Shown: positions 1-8,819, counted from the stretch's first letter. The stretch: 64,000 bases of DNA from Saccharothrix sp. NRRL B-16314 (GCF_000716595.1 NZ_JNXC01000022.1:173167-237166); one strand, 5' to 3'. Made by a program: numbers and translations. Notes: generated from the sequence alone by a model not told the origin.

Positions 1-616
1 CGACCGGTTCGCCGTCGACCTCCGCGATCCACGCCGCTTCGTGGTCGGGGGAGTGGTGCTCGACGTACTCGGCCGCCACCCGCGCCACCAGCGCCTCGAA
101 GGTCTGGTCGAAGCCGTGCTCCTCCGCGTACCGCGCCCCGTGCCGGTTCACCACCCAGCCCAGGTCGCCGGGCCGCAGCGGTCGCAGCACGTACGACCGG
201 GGCGTGCCGGTGAGGAGGCGTTCGATCCTGCGCATGGCCGCCACCAGTTCCAGGCGGTCGGACGGCGGGACGCGGTCCAGCAGGGCGCCGATCTCCGCGT
301 CGGAACGGGCGTTCAGGTCGGCGAACACCGACTCGCCGCGCGGGGTGAGCGTGACGACGTGGCGGCGCGAGTCGCGGGACGACGGCGCACGGCTGACCAG
401 GCCGTCGCGTTCGAAGGACGTCAGGATCCGGCTCAGGTACCCCGCGTCCAGCGCCAGCGCGGCGCGCAGGTCGGGCACCTCGCACGGCCCGGCGGACAGT
501 TCGAACAGCACCCGCACCTCGGTCAGCGAGTACGGCGACGCCAGGTAACTCCGGTCGAGCACGCCGATCACGCCGGTGTAGAAGCGGTTGAACGCGCGGA
601 CGTCCGCGACCGTCAT
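1..616 (-). CDS. MarR-type regulator fused to GNAT acetyltransferase (C-terminus cut by window)
   Basis: The minus-strand frame opens at ATG 616 (MTVADVRAFNRFYTGV) and runs off the window edge, so the C-terminus is missing. Residues 1-140 form a MarR winged helix (SLTEVRVLFELS, LDAGYLSRILTSFERDGLV, SRDSRRHVVTLTPRG). From about residue 150 the sequence becomes a GNAT start (YVLRPLRPGDLGWVVNRHG, then AAWIAEVDGEPV). This HTH-GNAT fusion is a known actinobacterial family. The N-terminal half probably represses its own promoter and the C-terminal half acetylates an unknown small molecule or protein using acetyl-CoA. A strong palindrome sits just upstream of the start codon. It was chosen over frames on the other strand because both domains read continuously. 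Confidence 0.85.
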   Translation of the reverse strand, partial: MTVADVRAFNRFYTGVIGVLDRSYLASPYSLTEVRVLFELSAGPCEVPDLRAALALDAGYLSRILTSFERDGLVSRAPSSRDSRRHVVTLTPRGESVFADLNARSDAEIGALLDRVPPSDRLELVAAMRRIERLLTGTPRSYVLRPLRPGDLGWVVNRHGARYAEEHGFDQTFEALVARVAAEYVEHHSPDHEAAWIAEVDGEPV

Positions 617-617
617 C

Positions 618-653
618 GTTGACTCCCTCAACAGAACTGTTGACGGAGTCAAC
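618..653. promoter_or_regulatory. Palindromic operator upstream of the MarR/GNAT gene
   Basis: Two 16-base arms (618-633 and 638-653, GTTGACTCCCTCAACA and TGTTGACGGAGTCAAC) are inverted repeats matching at 15 of 16 positions around a 4-base spacer. The site begins one base upstream of the ATG at 614-616. It lies between that gene and the 3' end of the convergent-side neighbour, so the MarR domain itself is the obvious candidate ligand (autorepression). Inferred from position and symmetry. Confidence 0.7.
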
Positions 654-654
654 C

Positions 655-2103
655 TTAGTCTTGCGGTCGGTAGACGGCCAGGGCCGCCGGGCGGGAGCGG
701 AACTCGAACGTGGAACCGGTGGGCCCGACCTCGCCGTCCGTCGCGATCGCGACCGCGCCGTCGAGCAGCCGCACGTCCAGCCACCGCGTCTCCAGGTGCC
801 GGTACGTCCGGCTGTGGTGCAGGGAGCCGAGCAGCGCGCCGACGAAGAACCTCGCCCGGGAGAACCGCGTGTCGGCGCGGATGTACCGGACGTCCATCAG
901 CCCCGCGTCCAACGCCGGCCGCATAGTCGGCGCGAAGCCCTTCGGCCGGTACGGGCCGTTGCCGACGAACAGCATCCAGATCAGCTGCGGCTCGCCGTTC
1001 AGCTCGACCCGCATCGGCCGGGACGTGCGCAGCACCCGGGCCAGCGCGATGGCCGCCGCCGGCCACTTGCCCCACCGGTCCTGCAACTTCTCCCGCAGCC
1101 GCACCATGTCCGGGTAGCCGCCGAGGCTCGCCGTGTTGACGAACCACCGCGGCCCGGCGCCGTCCACCGACACCGCGGCCAGGTCCACCAGCACACCCTC
1201 GCCTTCCGCCACGGCCCGCGCGGTGTCCTCCACCCCGTGCACGCCGACGTCCCGGGCGAAGTGGTTCAGCGTCCCCGCCGGCACCAACGCGAACGGCAGC
1301 CGGTGCGCCGCCGCGACCGCAGCGACCGCCGCGACCGAGCCGTCACCGCCCGCCACGCCCAGTGCTTGCGGAGCGTGGTCGTCGATCACCGTGTCGAGAT
1401 CGTCGATTCCCACGATCGTGGCTTTCGGCCACTCCTGCGCCACTTCCTCGGCCGGGTCGGACGCGCCGAGGCTCGTCGCACCCAGGCCCGCGTTCCGGTT
1501 CACCACGACCACCAGGCCCTCGCCGTCGACCAGCGCCGCCAACGACTGGTGCTCCCGCGCCGTCGCCCGCTCGGTCCGGCCCAACGGCCACCAACGCCTG
1601 GTCAGCAGGCCCGCGGCGACCCCGATGGCGGCGCCCGCGGCCACGTCGGACGGCCAGTGGACGCCCGTGTGGACCCGCGAGTACGCGACCGCCGCCGCGA
1701 CCGGTGCGACCGCCACCCCCAGCGCGGGCGACTCCATCGCCAACGCCGTGGTGAACGCCGCCGCCGACGCCGCGTGCCCGGACGGGAACGACGACGACGT
1801 CGGCCGCTTCGTCAGCCGCCGGGGCTCCTCCAGCAGGTCCGCGGCCGGCCGCCGGCGCGGGAACAGCCGCTTCGCCACCAGGCTCGCGCTGAAACTCGCA
1901 CCCGCGATGGCCGCCACCCCGCGCAGCGCCGCCCGCCGGCCCACCCCCTTGCGCGCGGCCAGCGCACCAGCGACGACGAGCCACAACGCGCTGTGGTTCG
2001 CGACGCGCGACAACCTTTTCAGCCCGTGATCGACAGGCGACGGTCGCAGGGCGCCGGAACGCCTCATGAGGGCCAGGTCCAGGCGGTTCACGCGGCGCAG
2101 CAC
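655..2103 (-). CDS. Bifunctional PAP2 phosphatase / diacylglycerol kinase-family protein
   Basis: 482 residues. The N-terminal half is a membrane PAP2 phosphatase with all three signature motifs: KX6RP (78-86), PSGH (107-110) and SRX5HX3D (142-153). The C-terminal half, from about residue 195, is a DAGK/LCB5 catalytic domain with GGDGS (252-256) and PAGTLNH (275-281). The family is thought to act on lipid phosphates at the membrane: one domain can phosphorylate a lipid and the other can remove phosphate from a lipid or isoprenyl phosphate. The real substrate is not known. Start is the first codon of the frame (MLRRVNRLDLALM). It is divergent from pafA, with about 80 bases between the starts. 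Confidence 0.9.
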   Translation of the reverse strand: MLRRVNRLDLALMRRSGALRPSPVDHGLKRLSRVANHSALWLVVAGALAARKGVGRRAALRGVAAIAGASFSASLVAKRLFPRRRPAADLLEEPRRLTKRPTSSSFPSGHAASAAAFTTALAMESPALGVAVAPVAAAVAYSRVHTGVHWPSDVAAGAAIGVAAGLLTRRWWPLGRTERATAREHQSLAALVDGEGLVVVVNRNAGLGATSLGASDPAEEVAQEWPKATIVGIDDLDTVIDDHAPQALGVAGGDGSVAAVAAVAAAHRLPFALVPAGTLNHFARDVGVHGVEDTARAVAEGEGVLVDLAAVSVDGAGPRWFVNTASLGGYPDMVRLREKLQDRWGKWPAAAIALARVLRTSRPMRVELNGEPQLIWMLFVGNGPYRPKGFAPTMRPALDAGLMDVRYIRADTRFSRARFFVGALLGSLHHSRTYRHLETRWLDVRLLDGAVAIATDGEVGPTGSTFEFRSRPAALAVYRPQD

Positions 2104-2171
2104 ACCCGAACGTTATCCCCGGGAACGACGAGACGCCCGATTGGATCACTGAGGAAAGTTCCGAATGCGCC

Positions 2172-2177
2172 TACTGT
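2172..2177 (+). promoter_or_regulatory. -10 box for leaderless pafA mRNA
   Basis: TACTGT ends six bases before the pafA ATG (2184), which would place the transcription start on the A of the start codon. No Shine-Dalgarno fits: AGAGG touches the ATG directly. No clear -35 is seen. The PafA start is fixed by family length (452 aa as in M. tuberculosis), so the short spacing is not a mis-called start. Confidence 0.45.
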
Positions 2178-2183
2178 TAGAGG

Positions 2184-3542
2184 ATGCAGCGGCGGATCTT
2201 CGGCATTGAGACTGAGTTCGGGGTGACCTGCACCTTCCACGGGCAGCGCAGGCTGTCCCCGGATGAGGTCGCGCGTTATCTGTTCCGCCGGGTCGTCTCG
2301 TGGGGACGCTCGTCGAACGTCTTCCTGCGCAACGGCTCTCGGCTCTACCTGGACGTCGGCTCGCACCCCGAGTACGCGACGGCGGAATGCGACGACCTCG
2401 CCCAGCTCGTGACGCATGACAAGGCTGGTGAGCGGATCCTCGAAGACCTGCTCGTCGACGCCGAGCGCAGGCTCGCCGACGAGGGCATCGGGGGAGACAT
2501 CTTCCTGTTCAAGAACAACACCGACTCCGCGGGCAACTCGTACGGTTGCCATGAGAACTACCTGGTCGCGCGGGCGGGGGAGTTCTCCCGCATCGCCGAC
2601 GTCCTGCTGCCGTTCCTGGTGACCCGGCAGCTCATCTGCGGCGCGGGCAAGGTGCTCCAGACGCCCCGCGGAGCGGTCTACTGCCTGTCGCAGCGGGCCG
2701 AGCACATCTGGGAGGGCGTGTCCAGCGCCACCACCCGGTCGCGGCCCATCATCAACACCCGCGACGAGCCGCACGCCGACGCCGAGCGCTACCGCAGGCT
2801 GCACGTCATCGTCGGCGACTCGAACATGTCCGAGGTGACCACGCTGCTCAAGGTGGGCAGCGCGAACCTGGTCCTGGAGATGATCGAGCAGGGCGTCCAG
2901 TTCCGCGATTTCAGCCTGGACAACCCGATCCGCGCGATCCGCGAGATCAGCCACGACCTGACCGGCCGCCGCACCGTCCGCCTCGCGGGCGGCAAGGAGG
3001 CCTCGGCGCTGGACATCCAGCGCGAGTACTACGAGCGCGCGGTGGAGCACGTGGCCAAGCGCGCGCCGGACCCGATGGCCGAGCGGGTGCTCGAACTGTG
3101 GGGCCGCACGCTGGACGCGGTCGAGGCCGAGGACCTGTCCAAGATCGACCGCGAGATCGACTGGGCCATCAAGCACCGGCTGATGGAGCGCTACCAGGCC
3201 AAGCACGGCATGGACCTGTCCAACCCGCGGATCGCCCAGCTCGACCTCGCCTACCACGACATCAGGCGCGGCCGGGGCATCTTCGACCTGCTCCAGCGCA
3301 AAGACCAGGTGGAACGGGTGACCGACGACGGCGAGATCGAGGCCGCCAAGGACACCCCGCCGCAGACCACTCGGGCCAAGCTGCGCGGTGACTTCATCGC
3401 CGCCGCGCAGGCCGCGGGCCGTGACTTCACGGTGGACTGGGTGCACCTGAAGCTGAACGACCAGGCGCAGCGCACCGTGCTGTGCAAGGACCCGTTCCGC
3501 GCGGTGGACGAGCGCGTGGAACGGCTGATCAACTCGCTGTAG
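2184..3542 (+). CDS. pafA: Pup--protein ligase PafA
   Basis: 452 residues, the usual PafA length. The N-terminus [16 protein letters not shown] and blocks such as [28 protein letters not shown] and [13 protein letters not shown] are diagnostic. PafA uses ATP to join the C-terminal Glu of the small protein Pup to lysines of target proteins, marking them for the actinobacterial proteasome. The carboxylate-amine ligase fold fills residues 1-400 and the C-terminal domain ends [15 protein letters not shown]. No prcBA or pup genes are nearby. In this genome pafB/pafC lie 2.7 kb downstream, after three inserted genes. A strong hairpin follows the stop, so it is probably its own transcription unit. 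Confidence 0.98.
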   Translation: MQRRIFGIETEFGVTCTFHGQRRLSPDEVARYLFRRVVSWGRSSNVFLRNGSRLYLDVGSHPEYATAECDDLAQLVTHDKAGERILEDLLVDAERRLADEGIGGDIFLFKNNTDSAGNSYGCHENYLVARAGEFSRIADVLLPFLVTRQLICGAGKVLQTPRGAVYCLSQRAEHIWEGVSSATTRSRPIINTRDEPHADAERYRRLHVIVGDSNMSEVTTLLKVGSANLVLEMIEQGVQFRDFSLDNPIRAIREISHDLTGRRTVRLAGGKEASALDIQREYYERAVEHVAKRAPDPMAERVLELWGRTLDAVEAEDLSKIDREIDWAIKHRLMERYQAKHGMDLSNPRIAQLDLAYHDIRRGRGIFDLLQRKDQVERVTDDGEIEAAKDTPPQTTRAKLRGDFIAAAQAAGRDFTVDWVHLKLNDQAQRTVLCKDPFRAVDERVERLINSL

Positions 3543-3554
3543 ACCAGCGGGGAC

Positions 3555-3586
3555 GACCCCGGGCCGGGTGGGCCCGGGGTCTTCTT
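3555..3586 (+). terminator. Intrinsic terminator after pafA
   Basis: Perfect 11-bp stem (GACCCCGGGCC 3555-3565 with GGCCCGGGGTC 3571-3581), 5-base loop, followed by CTTCTT. It starts 12 bases after the pafA stop codon. Confidence 0.8.
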
Positions 3587-3633
3587 CGGCCCCATTGACA
3601 AAACAGTTTTTTACGTACAAGCTGGTTTTTGCG

Positions 3634-4194
3634 ATGAGAGACGTCCTGTACCTGGAGCAGATCGAGCAGGCCGAGGCACTGCTCAAGCCGCAGCGCATCG
3701 AGGTGCTGCGGCAGTTGGCCGAGCCGCGGTCGTGCACCGAGGTGGCGGCGGTGCTCGACCAGACCCCGCAGCGGGTCTACTACCACGTGAAACGCCTGGT
3801 CGAAGCCGGTCTCGTGACGCTGGTGAGTGAGCGACGCGTGCGTGGCATCAACGAGGGCGTGTACCAGGCGAGCGCGCGTTCGTACTGGCTGTCGCCCGGC
3901 CTCGTCGGCCGTCTCGGGCTGCGCCGGGCGCAGGACGAGTTGAGCCTGGGGTACCTGCTGGACCTCGTGGAACGGGTCCAGGCGGACATCGCGGGCCTCG
4001 ACCGGACGCGGCCCGAGCTGCCGTCGCTCGGCGTGTCCGGCGAGATCCGGCTGCGGCCCGACCAGCGGCAGGAGTTCTTCGCCGACCTCAAGACGACATT
4101 GCAGGACTTGTTCGCCCGCTACGGCGGAGCGGAGGGCGACGCCTTCCGGCTGGCCGTGGCGTGCTACCCGATCGAGGAGGAGACCGATGACTGA
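3634..4194 (+). CDS. ArsR-family winged-helix regulator (HTH_20)
   Basis: 186 residues from ATG 3634 (MRDVLYLEQIEQAEALLKPQ). An upstream start at 3568 in the same frame would read through the pafA terminator, so it was rejected. Residues 18-75 form a winged helix (RIEVLRQLAEPRSCTEVAAVL, QTPQRVYYHVKRLVEAGLV, then a wing). The C-terminal half is charged and unassigned. The interval just upstream is AT-rich with TTGACA at 3595-3600, a plausible -35. It overlaps the next gene by 8 bases. ArsR-type regulators paired with SRPBCC proteins are a common actinobacterial pattern, and the partner probably binds a hydrophobic ligand. Confidence 0.85.
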   Translation: MRDVLYLEQIEQAEALLKPQRIEVLRQLAEPRSCTEVAAVLDQTPQRVYYHVKRLVEAGLVTLVSERRVRGINEGVYQASARSYWLSPGLVGRLGLRRAQDELSLGYLLDLVERVQADIAGLDRTRPELPSLGVSGEIRLRPDQRQEFFADLKTTLQDLFARYGGAEGDAFRLAVACYPIEEETDD

Positions 4195-5062
4195 GACCGT
4201 GGTCCTTCGCGTCCGCACCAGCGCGTCCGCTGACCGGGTGCGGCAGGCGGTGACCGACGCGGGCGAGCTGAGCACGTGGCTGGCCGAGCACGCGGAAGTC
4301 CGGCTGCCCGACCGGTTCGTGTTCTGGGGCAGGTACACGCCCGAGGGCGACGAGCCGCACCAGACGGTGCAGCACGCCGACGACCGGTCGTTGCGGTTCG
4401 GCTGGAGGGTCGGCGGCGAGGACACCACCGTCGAGCTCTCCTGGGCGGCGCAGGACGGCGACACCGTCGTCACGCTGTCGCAGACCCACTTCGCGGGCTG
4501 GGAGGCGGCCGTCGCGGAGACCGGCGTGCTCGGCCAGCTCTACACGTACTGGGCGCTGTCCCTGGCCAACCTGGTCGACCACGTCGAAGGGCGCCCGCTG
4601 ACGCCGAAGGTCGACTTCAGCAGCAGCGAGATGCGCGCCGAGGTGGTGATCGGCGCGCCGGTCGAGGCGGTGGCCCGGTCGCTGGTCGAGTCCGAGCAGT
4701 ACTCGCGGTGGTTCGGCGCGAAGATCGACATCGAGGCGTGGGAGGGCGGTCGGGTCGCCATGGGCGGCTTCGACGCGACCCCCGAGCCCGCGAAGGTGCT
4801 GGAGTTCGTGCCCGGCGAGCGGATGTGCGTCGACTGGGGCGGCATGGTGGCGACGTGGGAGCTGGCCGAGTCGGGCGGCGGCACCCGGCTGACGTTCGTG
4901 CAGAGCGGGTTCGACGCCGACAAGCCGCCGTACGGGGCGTGGGCCGGTTGGCTGTCGGGGGTGGGGGAACTGCGCCGGTACCACGAGCTGGCCGACTGGC
5001 GGCCGATCTGGCTGCGCCCGGACGTGCCCGGCCTGCCCGAAGGGATGCTCACCGGCGGCTGA
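4187..5062 (+). CDS. Tandem SRPBCC (AHSA1-like) ligand-binding protein
   Basis: 291 residues with two SRPBCC/START-like repeats. Domain 1 is about 1-135 (VLRVRTSASADRVRQAVTDAGELSTWLAE). Domain 2 is about 145-285 (AEVVIGAPVEAVARSLVESEQYSRWFG, ending in the WAGWLSGVGELRRY helix). These domains form a deep hydrophobic cavity. Members act as AHSA1 co-chaperone-like, lyase or ligand-carrier proteins, and no catalytic residues can be assigned here. Its ATG overlaps the stop of the ArsR gene by 8 bases, so the two are probably co-translated and functionally linked. Confidence 0.85.
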   Translation: MTETVVLRVRTSASADRVRQAVTDAGELSTWLAEHAEVRLPDRFVFWGRYTPEGDEPHQTVQHADDRSLRFGWRVGGEDTTVELSWAAQDGDTVVTLSQTHFAGWEAAVAETGVLGQLYTYWALSLANLVDHVEGRPLTPKVDFSSSEMRAEVVIGAPVEAVARSLVESEQYSRWFGAKIDIEAWEGGRVAMGGFDATPEPAKVLEFVPGERMCVDWGGMVATWELAESGGGTRLTFVQSGFDADKPPYGAWAGWLSGVGELRRYHELADWRPIWLRPDVPGLPEGMLTGG

Positions 5063-5069
5063 ACAGGAC

Positions 5070-5204
5070 CGACGGCCGGGCCGGGCGGGTGGTCGACCGG
5101 ACCGACGGTCGGGTCGGGCTGGCGGTCGGGCCGGGCGGGCGGTCGGGCTGGCGGTCGGGCCGGGCGGGTGGTCGACCGGACCGACGGTCGGGTCGGGCCG
5201 GTGG
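5070..5204. repeat. Imperfect tandem repeats after the SRPBCC gene
   Basis: A roughly 41-base block containing GGTGGTCGACCGGACCGACG occurs twice, 80 bases apart (about 5078-5118 and 5158-5198). Shorter copies of CTGGCGGTCGGGCCGGGCGG lie between. It fills the space between the SRPBCC stop and the hydrolase start, and could be mis-translated as part of the latter. Confidence 0.8.
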
Positions 5205-5237
5205 TTGGGGGTCGGCGGGCGCGGGTACCGGGGCGTC

Positions 5238-6152
5238 GTGGACGACTTCACCCTGACCCGGATCGACACGGGCGACGCGGAGCTGAGGGTGAGCACGGGC
5301 GGTTCCGGCCCGCCCGTGCTCCTCGTGCACGGCCACCCGCGCACGCACACGACGTGGCGGCACGTAGCGCCCCTGCTCGCCGCCGACCACACGGTCGTGT
5401 GCCCCGACCTGCGCGGCTACGGCGAGTCCTCCAAGCCCGAGACCGCACCCGACCACGCGCCCTACTCGAAGCGGGTGATGGCGCGGGACCTCGTGACCCT
5501 CATGCGGGAGCTGGGGCACGAGCGGTTCGCGGTCGTCGGGCACGACCGCGGCGGGTACGTGGCGACCCGGCTCGCCCTGGACCACCCGGAAGTGGTCACG
5601 CACCTGGTGGCGCTGGATGTGGTGCCGATCGGCTCGGCACTGGCCCGCTGTGGGCCGGAGTTCGCGCGGAGCTGGTGGCACTGGTTCTTCCTGGCCCAGC
5701 CCGACGTGCCGGAACGGGTCATCTGCGCCGACCCCGACGCCTGGTACCACACCGACACCGCACCGGTGGACGACGACACCCTGCGCGCGATGCACGACCC
5801 GGCGACCGTCCACGCGATGGTCGAGGACTACCGCGCCGGCCTCGGCGTCGACCGCGAACACGACGACGCCGACCTGGCCCTCGGCCGCCGCGTCCGGTGC
5901 CCGGTGCTCGTGCTCTGGGCCGAGGACGACGACCTGCCCACCCTCTACGGCGACGTGCTCGGCGTGTGGCGCGACTGGGCGGACGACCTGCGCGGCCACG
6001 GGCTCCGCTCCGGGCACCACCTGGCGGAGGAAGTGCCGGAGGAGCTGGTCGCCGAGCTGCGCGGGTTCTTCGCGACGACCGGCCGGCACGGGCCGCACGC
6101 CCGGCGGTCACCGGCCGCGCAATCGGCTGAATGGACCATTCATCCGCACTGA
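5238..6152 (+). CDS. Alpha/beta hydrolase, fluoroacetate-dehalogenase-like
   Basis: 304 residues from GTG 5238 (VDDFTLTRIDTGDAELRVS). The frame stays open upstream to 5205, but only through repeat sequence. Landmarks are the oxyanion loop LLVHGHPRTHTTW, PDLRGYGESSKP, the nucleophile elbow GHDRGGYVATRLALDHP with Asp instead of Ser, and a late His in RSGHHLAEEVPEEL. The Asp nucleophile and the WHWFFLAQP segment match haloacetate dehalogenases. The second arginine that binds the carboxylate (GHDRGGR in fluoroacetate dehalogenase) is Tyr here, so the substrate may differ. Epoxide hydrolase is the alternative. Its C-terminus ends close to pafB. Confidence 0.8.
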   Translation: MDDFTLTRIDTGDAELRVSTGGSGPPVLLVHGHPRTHTTWRHVAPLLAADHTVVCPDLRGYGESSKPETAPDHAPYSKRVMARDLVTLMRELGHERFAVVGHDRGGYVATRLALDHPEVVTHLVALDVVPIGSALARCGPEFARSWWHWFFLAQPDVPERVICADPDAWYHTDTAPVDDDTLRAMHDPATVHAMVEDYRAGLGVDREHDDADLALGRRVRCPVLVLWAEDDDLPTLYGDVLGVWRDWADDLRGHGLRSGHHLAEEVPEELVAELRGFFATTGRHGPHARRSPAAQSAEWTIHPH

Positions 6153-6200
6153 GGGCGGGGATGGCGTCACTGGACGTTCGTCCGGGGTTAGGGTTCCGGG

Positions 6201-7187
6201 GTGGCCATTGCACGCGCCGAACGGCTCGTCAACCTGGTGATCTGCCTGCTGTCGACCCGGCAGTACCTGACCGCCGAGCGCATCCGCGCCATCGTCCCCG
6301 GCTATGCCGACGCCGCGACGGACGAGGCGTTCTTCCGCATGTTCGAACGCGACAAGACAGAGCTGCGCGACCTCGGCGTGCCGCTGGAGACAGGCCGCAG
6401 CGTGGGCTTCGACGCGATCGACGGCTACCGCATCGCCCGTCGCGACTACGAACTCGGCGACATCGACCTGGAACCGGACGAGGCCGCCGCAGTCGCCCTC
6501 GCGGCCCGGCTCTGGGACTCGCCGCAGTTCACCGGCGCCGCGCACGGCGCCCTGATCAAGCTCCGCGCGGCCGGCGTCGACGTCGACCAGGACGTGCACG
6601 TGCCGGTCGAGCCGAAGGTCCGCACCAGCGAACCGGCGTTCCCGCCGCTGCTCGCGGCGGTGCAGGAGGGGCGCGTGGTCGAGTTCGACTACCGCCGCCC
6701 GGTGCCCGCCGAGGTGGGCACCCGCACGGTCGAGCCGTGGGGAGTGGTCGCCTGGCGCGGCCGGTGGTACCTCGTCGGCCACGACCGGGACCGGAACGCG
6801 CCCCGCTGCTTCCGGCTGTCCCGGATCGCCGGCGACGTCCGCGTCGTCGGCAAGGCCGGTGCGGTCCAGCGCCCCGACCAGATCGACCTGCTCTCGTTCG
6901 TCACCCGGACCCAGCCCGCCGCCGACCAGGAGGTCGCCACCGCCAAGCTGTGGGTGGCCGAAGGCCGGGCGCAGGGCGTGCGCCGGCGGGCCCGGGTCGT
7001 CGGCACGCAGGAGTTCGACGGCGATCCCGGCGACCTGCTGGAGATCGACCTGAGGTTCCCCGACTCGGCCGCGACGTGGATCGCCGGGTTCGGCCCCGAC
7101 GTGGTGGTGCTGGAGCCCGAGGTGCTGGCCAAGACGGTGCGGGAGAAGCTGCTGGGCGCGCTGCGCGGTGCGGGGGTGCGCGCGTGA
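6201..7187 (+). CDS. pafB: PafB, WYL-domain transcription factor subunit
   Basis: 328 residues from GTG 6201 (VAIARAERLVNLVICLLSTRQYLTAERIR). An N-terminal winged helix (1-90) is followed by a WYL domain (about 140-325; VVEFDYRRPVPAEVGTRTVEPWGVVAWRGRWYLVGHD). With PafC it forms a heterodimer that activates the RecA-independent DNA-damage response in mycobacteria. TAGGGT ends 6 bases before the GTG, suggesting a leaderless mRNA. The stop overlaps the pafC start (GTGA). Confidence 0.95.
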   Translation: MAIARAERLVNLVICLLSTRQYLTAERIRAIVPGYADAATDEAFFRMFERDKTELRDLGVPLETGRSVGFDAIDGYRIARRDYELGDIDLEPDEAAAVALAARLWDSPQFTGAAHGALIKLRAAGVDVDQDVHVPVEPKVRTSEPAFPPLLAAVQEGRVVEFDYRRPVPAEVGTRTVEPWGVVAWRGRWYLVGHDRDRNAPRCFRLSRIAGDVRVVGKAGAVQRPDQIDLLSFVTRTQPAADQEVATAKLWVAEGRAQGVRRRARVVGTQEFDGDPGDLLEIDLRFPDSAATWIAGFGPDVVVLEPEVLAKTVREKLLGALRGAGVRA

Positions 7188-8155
7188 ACGCCGCCACCGA
7201 CCGGCTGCCCCGGCTGCTCGCCCTGGTGCCGTACCTGCTGGCCCGGCCGGGCGTGCCGATCGACGAGGTCGCGACCGACTTCGAGGTGTCGCCCAAGCAG
7301 ATCCGGCGCGACCTCGAACTGCTGTGGATGTGCGGCCTGCCCGGCTACGGCCCCGGCGACCTGATCGACCTGTCGTTCGAGGGCGAGACGGTCACCGTCA
7401 CGTTCGACGCCGGCATGAGCCGCCCCCTCCGGCTGACCGCGGCCGAGGCGACATCGCTGCTGGTGGCGCTGCGCGCGCTGGCCGAGACGCCGGGCGTCGC
7501 GGACCAGGCCGCGGTGCAGCGGGCGGTGGCCAAGATCGAGGCCGCCGTCGGCCAGGCGCAACCCGCCGGGGTGGCGGTCGGCCTGGCGATGAGGGAGGCG
7601 CCGGAGACGGCCCGCGTGCGCGACGCGGTGTCGGACGGCGTCCTGCGCGGTCGCGCGCTCCACCTGCGCTACTACACGCCGTCACGGGACGAGATCACCG
7701 ACCGCGTGGTCGACCCGATGCGGATGCTCCTCGTCGAGGGCCGCAGCTACCTGGAGGCCTGGTGCCGCGCCGCCGACGGCGTCCGCCTGTTCCGGCTCGA
7801 CCGGATCGACGCCGTGCGGGTGCTGGACGAACCCGCCGCCCCGCCGCCGCACGCCACGCCCACCGATACGTCGGAGGGGTTGTTCCAGCCGGACCCGTCC
7901 CAGCGGACGGCCGTGCTGGTGCTCGAACCGGACGCCCGCTGGGTGGCCGAGTACTACCCGACGGACGGGCTGGTCGAGCTGCCCGAAGGCCGCGCGCGCG
8001 TGCTGATGCGGTACGCCGACACGCCCTGGATGGTGCGGTTGCTGCTCGGCCTCGGCGGTGACGTGCACGTGGAGCAACCGCCCGACCTGGTGGGCGAGGT
8101 CACCCGGCAGGCGGAAGCGGCGTTGCGCCGGGCGGATCACCTTCCGGCAACCTAA
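7184..8155 (+). CDS. pafC: PafC, WYL-domain transcription factor subunit
   Basis: 323 residues from GTG 7184, sharing GTGA with the pafB stop. Residues 1-70 form a helix-turn-helix (RLLALVPYLLARPGVPIDEVATDFEVSPKQIRRDLELL). The remainder is the WYL and WCX region (LRYYTPSRDEITDRVVDPMRMLLVEGRSYLEAWCR). The WYL domain is thought to sense single-stranded nucleic acid. The order pafB-pafC-tatA-tatC is conserved in actinobacteria. Confidence 0.95.
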   Translation: MNAATDRLPRLLALVPYLLARPGVPIDEVATDFEVSPKQIRRDLELLWMCGLPGYGPGDLIDLSFEGETVTVTFDAGMSRPLRLTAAEATSLLVALRALAETPGVADQAAVQRAVAKIEAAVGQAQPAGVAVGLAMREAPETARVRDAVSDGVLRGRALHLRYYTPSRDEITDRVVDPMRMLLVEGRSYLEAWCRAADGVRLFRLDRIDAVRVLDEPAAPPPHATPTDTSEGLFQPDPSQRTAVLVLEPDARWVAEYYPTDGLVELPEGRARVLMRYADTPWMVRLLLGLGGDVHVEQPPDLVGEVTRQAEAALRRADHLPAT

Positions 8156-8173
8156 GCCAAGTACGGTGGTGCC

Positions 8174-8440
8174 GTGCCGTACTTGCCGATCCTGGTGCTG
8201 GTCCTGTTCGGGCTGGTCGTGCTGGTTGCGATCGTGGTCCGAGTCATCGGATCGTTGCGCCGCTTCCGCGCCGCCAGCACTCTGGTGGCTGACAGGGTCG
8301 GCGACGACGCGGGTCTGCTGCGGGCGCGGTTCGCCGCGCTCGGGGTGGCCTTCGCCGAACGGCGTCCGGACCAGGCCCGTCAGGGCAAGCCCCGCGTACC
8401 ATCGGTGGACCGGGGGAGACAGGAGGACAACCGTGGGTAA
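8174..8440 (+). CDS. Small single-pass membrane protein preceding tatA
   Basis: 88 residues from GTG 8174. A single N-terminal membrane helix (residues 2-26, YLPILVLVLFGLVVLVAIVV) is followed by a basic segment and a charged tail. TACGGT ends six bases before the GTG, another leaderless-type start. It overlaps the tatA start by 8 bases and is probably co-transcribed with tatA-tatC. No function recognised. Confidence 0.65.
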   Translation: MPYLPILVLVLFGLVVLVAIVVRVIGSLRRFRAASTLVADRVGDDAGLLRARFAALGVAFAERRPDQARQGKPRVPSVDRGRQEDNRG

Positions 8441-8783
8441 CCTCGGACCAACCGAACTGATCATCATCGCCGTGGTGATCATTCTCCTCTTCGGCGCGAA
8501 GAAGCTGCCCGACATGGCGCGCTCGATCGGCCGTTCCGCGAAGATCCTCAAGGCCGAAACCAAGGGTCTGCGCAGCGAGGACGACCCGCAGCAGACCGCC
8601 CAGCCCGGCACCACCACCGCGCAGCAGATGCCCTCCCAGCAGCAGCTTCCGCCCGCGCAGCCGCAGGTCGTCCAGCCGCCCGTGCAGCAGCCCGTCGCGC
8701 AGCCGCAGCCGGTGCAGCCGCAGGTGGCGCCGCCCATCGAGCAGTCGCAGCAGAACCTCCAGAACAAGCAGAACTCCAACTAG
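8433..8783 (+). CDS. tatA: Sec-independent translocase subunit TatA
   Basis: 116 residues from GTG 8433, preceded by AGGAGG at 8421-8426. It has the classic TatA start (VGNLGPTELIIIAVVIILLFGAKKLPDMARSIGRS): one short membrane helix, an FGxxKLP hinge and an amphipathic helix. The tail (residues 58-116) is rich in Gln and Pro. TatA oligomers form the twin-arginine protein-conducting path with TatC. tatC starts 36 bases downstream. Confidence 0.97.
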   Translation: MGNLGPTELIIIAVVIILLFGAKKLPDMARSIGRSAKILKAETKGLRSEDDPQQTAQPGTTTAQQMPSQQQLPPAQPQVVQPPVQQPVAQPQPVQPQVAPPIEQSQQNLQNKQNSN

Positions 8784-8819
8784 AACCGCGTCAACGAGAG
8801 CCGAAGGACGGTCCGCACG

